From contig DPCJ01000195.1 in the NCBI GenBank assembly GCA_003516705.1, positions 1 to 11,095 of the forward strand: 11,095 bases of DNA, read 5' to 3'. The notes under the pieces are model-generated. The model was not told the origin of the DNA. It was given only the letters and a program-made list of their open reading frames with translations, and made no database searches. Shown here in pieces: positions 7,783-11,095 of the stretch (the first letter of the stretch is position 1; every line of letters begins with the position of its first letter). The DNA is from Prolixibacteraceae bacterium. Its GTDB lineage: Bacteria > Bacteroidota > Bacteroidia > Bacteroidales > Prolixibacteraceae. A program made the translations under genes and the position numbers.

Positions 7783-8931
7783 TTGAAAGAGTTTAAACTT
7801 ACAGCAAAAACATTTGCAGGGCTTGAACAGGTACTTGCAACCGAACTGAGGCAACTGGGAGCCAGAAATGTTGCCTCTGGACAAAGAGCTGTTTTTTTTG
7901 AAGGCAATCTTGAAACAATATATAAATCAAATTATTACCTGAGAACTGCATTAAAAGTGCTGAAAGAAATCGACCATTTCTTCTTTAAAAACCCCGATCA
8001 GTTTTACCTGAAATGTAAAAACATAAACTGGTCTGATTACCTTGAACTTGACCAGGATTTTGCGATTGAAAGCACTGTCATCAATTCGCCTGATTTCAAA
8101 AATTCAATGTTTGCCTCACTCCGGGTTAAAGATGCAATCGCTGACTATTTCAGGGAAAAGACAGGAAAAAGGCCCAATGTAAATACTGAAAATCCTGACA
8201 TTTTAATAAATATTTATATCAGTGGAAATAACTGTACAGTTTCGCTCGACAGTTCCGGAGAATCGCTTCATAAAAGGGGATATCGCATACATCAGGGAGA
8301 AGCACCTTTAAACGAAGTGCTTGCAGCCGGAATGATACTTTTATCCGGGTGGAAAGGTGATTCAGATTTTTTAGACCCAATGTGTGGCTCTGGAACTTTA
8401 CCCATTGAAGCAGTGATGATTGCGCAGAATATTCCGGCAGGCAGGTTCAGAAAAAATTATGCTTTTGAAAACTGGCGTGATTTTGACCAGTTATTGCTTG
8501 AGAATATAAAAACCAATTTTATTAAAAAAGATTTTAAAGGGACTGTTTATGCAAGCGATATTTCTGCTGGCAATCTGTTAAATGCACAAACAAATGCACG
8601 AAGAGCGCTGGTTTTTAATAAAATAAAGTTTCAGAAATCGGATTTCAGGGAGCTCAATATTGAACTTAAAAACGCCACAATAATTATTAATCCACCCTAC
8701 GGAGAACGACTAAAAGAAAGGGATATTAATGAGTTGTATTCAATGATTGGCGAACGGCTGAAACACCAGTTTTCGAATAACAATGCGTGGATTCTGACTT
8801 CATCGGTGGATGGCTTAAAAAATATCGGGCTTAAACCAGAGGCAAAAATTGATTTGTTTAACGGGGCATTAAGGTGCAAGTACAATAATTACAAGCTTTT
8901 TACCGGAAAACGTATTGAGTTAAAACAATAA
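7783..8931 (+). CDS. THUMP-domain class I SAM-dependent rRNA methyltransferase (RlmL N-half/YpsC type)
   Basis: This enzyme likely makes N2-methylguanosine in 23S rRNA, by analogy with the N-terminal half of E. coli RlmL (G2445). With the TTG start at 7783 it is 382 aa, close to the usual single-domain length of this family, and begins with the typical KEFKLTAKTFAGLEQVLATEL. The THUMP region spans roughly residues 45-160. The family linker RGYR (165-168) and APLNE (174-178) precede the Rossmann methyltransferase core with SAM-binding motif DPMCGSG (198-204) and catalytic motif NPPY (303-306). A longer frame open from a TTG at 7681 would overlap cysE by 88 nt, and its first 34 residues look unlike the family. 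A CTG at 7765 is also possible. No in-frame ATG exists near the family start. The RlmK half of the E. coli fusion is absent. The exact target is inferred. Confidence 0.9.
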   Translation: MKEFKLTAKTFAGLEQVLATELRQLGARNVASGQRAVFFEGNLETIYKSNYYLRTALKVLKEIDHFFFKNPDQFYLKCKNINWSDYLELDQDFAIESTVINSPDFKNSMFASLRVKDAIADYFREKTGKRPNVNTENPDILINIYISGNNCTVSLDSSGESLHKRGYRIHQGEAPLNEVLAAGMILLSGWKGDSDFLDPMCGSGTLPIEAVMIAQNIPAGRFRKNYAFENWRDFDQLLLENIKTNFIKKDFKGTVYASDISAGNLLNAQTNARRALVFNKIKFQKSDFRELNIELKNATIIINPPYGERLKERDINELYSMIGERLKHQFSNNNAWILTSSVDGLKNIGLKPEAKIDLFNGALRCKYNNYKLFTGKRIELKQ

Positions 8932-8962
8932 GAGGGATTTAACACATTGGTTTAATCCCCCT
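8931..8962 (+). terminator. Probable terminator hairpin after the methyltransferase gene
   Basis: AGAGGGATT (8931-8939) pairs with AATCCCCCT (8954-8962) with one A-C mismatch, around a 14-nt loop, directly at the methyltransferase stop. It is followed by GAAAAATTTTATTT, which is U-rich but interrupted. It fits the 3' end of the plus-strand operon, at moderate strength. Confidence 0.5.
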
Positions 8963-8986
8963 GAAAAATTTTATTTATATTGTAGC

Positions 8987-9000
8987 CGGGTCGAAACCCG
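8987..9000 (-). terminator. Perfect 5-bp hairpin with a UUCG loop, probable 3' end of the peptide genes
   Basis: On the minus strand this reads CGGGT-TTCG-ACCCG, a perfect stem with a stable UUCG-type tetraloop. It lies 20 nt beyond the stop of the 65-aa peptide gene and is followed by an AT-rich run without a clean U-tract. On the plus strand the loop reads CGAA. It may be a terminator or a 3' stabilising hairpin for the small-peptide mRNA. Confidence 0.4.
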
Positions 9001-9020
9001 TAATTTATCAAGAATTTATT

Positions 9021-9218
9021 TTATTTACTTTCACCAAGCCAATTTTTTAGCCATTCCACCCAATTGAGTGCTTCTTCAGCATGTGATAAATTTGTAGTTT
9101 GAACCTGTGCCTGCTCTTCATCATCATACCTGTCTCGAGGTGGAGCGATTGGTCTAACCGGTTCATCGCCTCCTCTAATCAAAAACATTTCATTATCGGC
9201 TAAAAAATGAGTTTTCAT
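9021..9218 (-). CDS. Double-glycine leader peptide A (65 aa, putative secreted or RiPP-like precursor)
   Basis: This is a small protein of unknown function. Residues 1-17 form a leader ending Leu-Ala-Asp-Asn-Glu-Met-Phe-Leu-Ile-Arg-Gly-Gly. It has Leu at -12 residue spacing is not needed beyond the aligned pattern: relative to the cut site it carries Leu -12, Glu -8, Met -7, Ile -4 and Gly-Gly -2/-1, which fits the double-glycine leader consensus recognised by C39 peptidase-containing transporters. After the Gly-Gly comes a Pro- and Arg-rich, then acidic, segment (PIAPPRDRYDDEEQ at 23-36) shared with the neighbouring peptide. A Trp-rich, possibly amphipathic C-terminal stretch (about 44-65, three Trp) is found only here. 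A predicted core would be 48 aa with no Cys. The start has no Shine-Dalgarno but follows AT-rich DNA, as for other genes here. It lies 38 nt after peptide B on the same strand, probably in one transcript. Whether it is processed or modified is unknown. Confidence 0.72.
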   Translation of the reverse strand: MKTHFLADNEMFLIRGGDEPVRPIAPPRDRYDDEEQAQVQTTNLSHAEEALNWVEWLKNWLGESK

Positions 9219-9232
9219 AATAAAACAATTTA

Positions 9233-9245
9233 ACAGTTAAACTGT
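9233..9245. repeat. 13-bp odd palindrome between the two peptide genes
   Basis: ACAGTT-A-AACTGT is a perfect 6-1-6 inverted repeat in the 38-nt spacer, 15 nt before the ATG of peptide A. A one-base loop makes an RNA hairpin of full length unlikely, so a DNA-binding site is the more natural reading. No function is established, and AT-rich DNA can give such sites by chance. Confidence 0.35.
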
Positions 9246-9256
9246 CAATCAATAAA

Positions 9257-9415
9257 TTATTGTTGTTCTTCATCGTCATACCTGTCACGTGGTGGAGCAA
9301 TGGGTACTACGGGCTCTGCGCCACCACGAATGTAATTCATTTCATCAGCGTTTAACGACTGAAAACCATTCACTTTTACATCGCTTGCATTGAAGAAACC
9401 AAATATATTTTTCAT
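9257..9415 (-). CDS. Double-glycine leader peptide B (52 aa, paralogue of peptide A)
   Basis: This very short gene runs from the ATG at 9415 to the TAA at 9257. The leader is 32 residues, ending Leu-Asn-Ala-Asp-Glu-Met-Asn-Tyr-Ile-Arg-Gly-Gly: Leu -12, Glu -8, Met -7, Ile -4 and Gly-Gly -2/-1, matching the double-glycine consensus. The predicted 20-aa core starts AEPVV, continues with PIAPPRDRYDDEEQ (37-50, counting from Pro) and ends in Gln. It lacks the Trp-rich tail of peptide A. Of the 22 positions identical in both peptides over the shared region, 12 use a different synonymous codon, which shows the reading frame is real and selected. It is the promoter-proximal gene of the pair and faces the TPR gene across 132 bp. 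No modification enzyme is visible in the window. Confidence 0.75.
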   Translation of the reverse strand: MKNIFGFFNASDVKVNGFQSLNADEMNYIRGGAEPVVPIAPPRDRYDDEEQQ

Positions 9416-9547
9416 GATAAATAAAATAAATAGTAAAACTTAATAAACACACATTCACCTTAATATTCCGAAACAGTAAAAAAGGTAACCCCCATTTCTG
9501 AAAAAAATATTATTCTTGCTAAATTGCATTTGCAAAAAAGCATTTAA
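9416..9547. other. Divergent intergenic region between the peptide pair and the TPR gene
   Basis: These 132 bp are AT-rich and hold no open frame of note. A weak -7-like element, TGCATTTG, lies at 9525-9532 within TTGCATTTGCAA (a 5-2-5 inverted repeat), 15 nt before the TPR gene ATG; it differs from TAnnTTTG at one position. On the other strand a TAAGTTTT sequence near 9435 is a weak candidate for the peptide transcript. Both are low confidence. The layout itself would allow shared regulation. Confidence 0.3.
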
Positions 9548-11095
9548 ATGAAATTAAATACTATCGTTATATTACTCATAATAATATCATTACATTGTAA
9601 AACGAATGCTCAATCAAACGATTTTTATTCCGATAGTATTAGGGCACTTGAATTAAATAGAAAAGCGAATGATCTTGGGAGACAAGGGTTATACGCTCAA
9701 TCTCTAAGCGTTTTTTTAGAATCGCTCGAATTAAGACAAAAAATTTATGGGACGGATGGCCCAAAACTTGCCCCCGTGTATTTAGGGTTGGGAGTTACAT
9801 ATAAAAATTTAGGGCAATTAGACCTCGCATTGAAGTATTATAAACTCGCTGAAAAAAATTATAAAACTCCAAGCCTTTTCCTGTATACAAATATTGGAAG
9901 CGTATTTCAAAACAAGCTGGATTATACTAATGCTCTGAATTATTATGAACAAGCACTAACACTTGCAAAAACAAATTCAAATTCAACTAAACAAGACATA
10001 GCAGGCATTTATTATAATATTGCAAATATTAATTATTCAACCAAAAGATATGAATCAGCTTTAAACATAGCTAAAGAATATGTAAGTCAATCATATACGA
10101 TAGATAAAATACCTTTTTACACCTTGCTTGCATACATTTACCAAATAAAAGGTGAAACAAGTAATTCAATTAAAAGCTATCAAAAGCGAATTAATCTGAC
10201 AATTGATTTATATGGGAAAAACCATATGGAAGTAGCAAATGCATATTTGAGTTACTCCTATTTTCTGACATCAAATAACCAATTTCAGGAGGCAGAAAAA
10301 AATCTGAAAAACGCATATCAAATTATATCTCAAATACCTTCACCCAGCAAGCAATTATTGTCAGATTACTACAAATGGGAAGGCTACTGGCATGAAAAAC
10401 AAGTTGTTGCAACCGAGAATATTTCAACTTTTAAGAAACAGAAGAGGCAAAACCTTGAAGAAGCTCTGGAGTGGTACAAAAAAAGCTTGAACGCTCTGAA
10501 TTTTTCATTTGACGAAACCAACGAATCTGATTTAATATCAGAAAATTATGTGTCGCTCATCAACTGTATTGCTGTCTTAAAATTAGTAGCCGATATTTAT
10601 ACAGAAATTGATAACCTGGAAAAAACGGAAGATAACCAGGAGTTCTCTGCTTCGCTGGCAAAAGCCATTGAAACATACCAGATAATCGGAACACTTATTC
10701 AAAGAGCAAGAAAAGAAATATCGAATGATGAAAGCAAAATGGAGCTTACCACACTTGAATATGCTACTTTCAGTCAAATCATTCAGGCATCTTATTCTGC
10801 CTACATAATTACAAAAGACAATAAATACCTCGAACTGGCATTTCAAAATGCTGAACGTTTAAAAAGCAGTTCTCTGTTCGAAAAAATATCGAACCAGCTT
10901 GCACTGGAAAACAGCAGGGTTCCCGACAGTTTGTTACAAATGGAATTCAAATTAAATAATACGATTGCCATTTTCAACGAAAAAATAATTGAAGAGAACA
11001 GTCAACCAATTCCTGACAGTATCAAATTAAAAGAATACAACAATGAGGTTTTCAATGCCACGCGCCAAAGAGAAGAACTTAACCGTGTGATTGAA
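9548..11095 (+). CDS. Secreted TPR-repeat protein, probably of the TPR-CHAT family (3' end beyond window)
   Basis: The frame is open from the ATG at 9548 to the window end: 516 codons without a stop, so this is a 5' partial gene. Residues 1-22 look like a signal peptide (strong hydrophobic core 5-15, then KTNAQ). Cys17 lies in SLHC, a poor lipobox. Tetratricopeptide-type helical repeats occupy about 34-185 and 225-320, with signatures such as LGLGVTYKNLGQLDLALKYY and ALNYYEQALTLA. The last visible part (about 405-516) has AERLKSSSLFEKIS, then VPDSLLQMEFKLNNTI, which resembles the helical linker preceding CHAT domains (caspase-like clan CD peptidases) in Bacteroidota. No catalytic His or Cys is visible yet, so the CHAT call is inference; the signal peptide and TPRs are read directly. 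It diverges from the double-glycine peptide genes, which makes a functional link plausible but unproven. The protein is expected in the periplasm or outside the cell. Confidence 0.82.
   Translation, partial: MKLNTIVILLIIISLHCKTNAQSNDFYSDSIRALELNRKANDLGRQGLYAQSLSVFLESLELRQKIYGTDGPKLAPVYLGLGVTYKNLGQLDLALKYYKLAEKNYKTPSLFLYTNIGSVFQNKLDYTNALNYYEQALTLAKTNSNSTKQDIAGIYYNIANINYSTKRYESALNIAKEYVSQSYTIDKIPFYTLLAYIYQIKGETSNSIKSYQKRINLTIDLYGKNHMEVANAYLSYSYFLTSNNQFQEAEKNLKNAYQIISQIPSPSKQLLSDYYKWEGYWHEKQVVATENISTFKKQKRQNLEEALEWYKKSLNALNFSFDETNESDLISENYVSLINCIAVLKLVADIYTEIDNLEKTEDNQEFSASLAKAIETYQIIGTLIQRARKEISNDESKMELTTLEYATFSQIIQASYSAYIITKDNKYLELAFQNAERLKSSSLFEKISNQLALENSRVPDSLLQMEFKLNNTIAIFNEKIIEENSQPIPDSIKLKEYNNEVFNATRQREELNRVIE

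Noticed and set aside
9590..9602. Lipoprotein signal for the TPR protein at Cys17
   Set aside because: The residues before the Cys (Ser-Leu-His) do not fit a lipobox, since His at -1 is not accepted; ordinary signal peptidase cleavage after KTNAQ is more likely.
10583..10846. 87-codon minus-strand frame inside the TPR gene
   Set aside because: It is opposite a long coding frame with clear TPR sequence and shows no family features of its own.

Overview
The window looks like a chromosomal segment of a Bacteroidota bacterium, most likely of the Bacteroidales/Marinilabiliales type. This rests on the AT-rich intergenic DNA, the near absence of Shine-Dalgarno sequences, two Bacteroidota-type -7 boxes (TAnnTTTG) upstream of the first two genes, and the gene families present: a LysM plus periplasmic-binding fusion, an S41 protease, a PnuC plus NadR-like kinase pair, a long-form CysE, and a TPR protein with a CHAT-type tail. 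The placement is inferred from these traits and not from a marker gene.

Layout. Positions 20-55 hold a strong bidirectional terminator. Positions 63-2222 (minus) encode a secreted protein with four LysM domains and a solute-binding-like domain. A 218-bp divergent intergenic region carries one promoter candidate in each direction. Plus-strand housekeeping genes follow: guaA (2441-3970), an S41 processing protease (4038-5669), pnuC (5673-6272), a NadR-like nucleoside kinase (6242-6793), cysE (6848-7768) and a THUMP-domain rRNA methyltransferase (7783-8931). From the protease to the methyltransferase the genes are packed with gaps of 3, -31, 54 and 14 nt, which suggests one or two transcription units. 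The pnuC-kinase pair probably imports and phosphorylates nicotinamide riboside for NAD salvage. CysE makes O-acetylserine for cysteine synthesis.

After the methyltransferase the character changes. A convergent intergenic stretch with two hairpins is followed by two small minus-strand genes (9021-9218, 65 aa; 9257-9415, 52 aa). They encode related peptides with textbook double-glycine leader motifs (L-x-x-x-E-M-x-x-I-R-G-G) followed by the same 14-residue segment PIAPPRDRYDDEEQ. The second of these genes appears never to have been called because of its size. Diverging from them, across 132 bp, is a secreted TPR protein (9548 to beyond the window end) whose last visible part resembles the linker that precedes CHAT (caspase-like) domains. 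The peptide pair plus the TPR(-CHAT) protein is the most likely undescribed system in the window. No transporter, C39 peptidase or modification enzyme is visible, so its function is open. No tRNA, rRNA, CRISPR array or insertion sequence was seen, and no gene-free stretch exceeds 300 bases.
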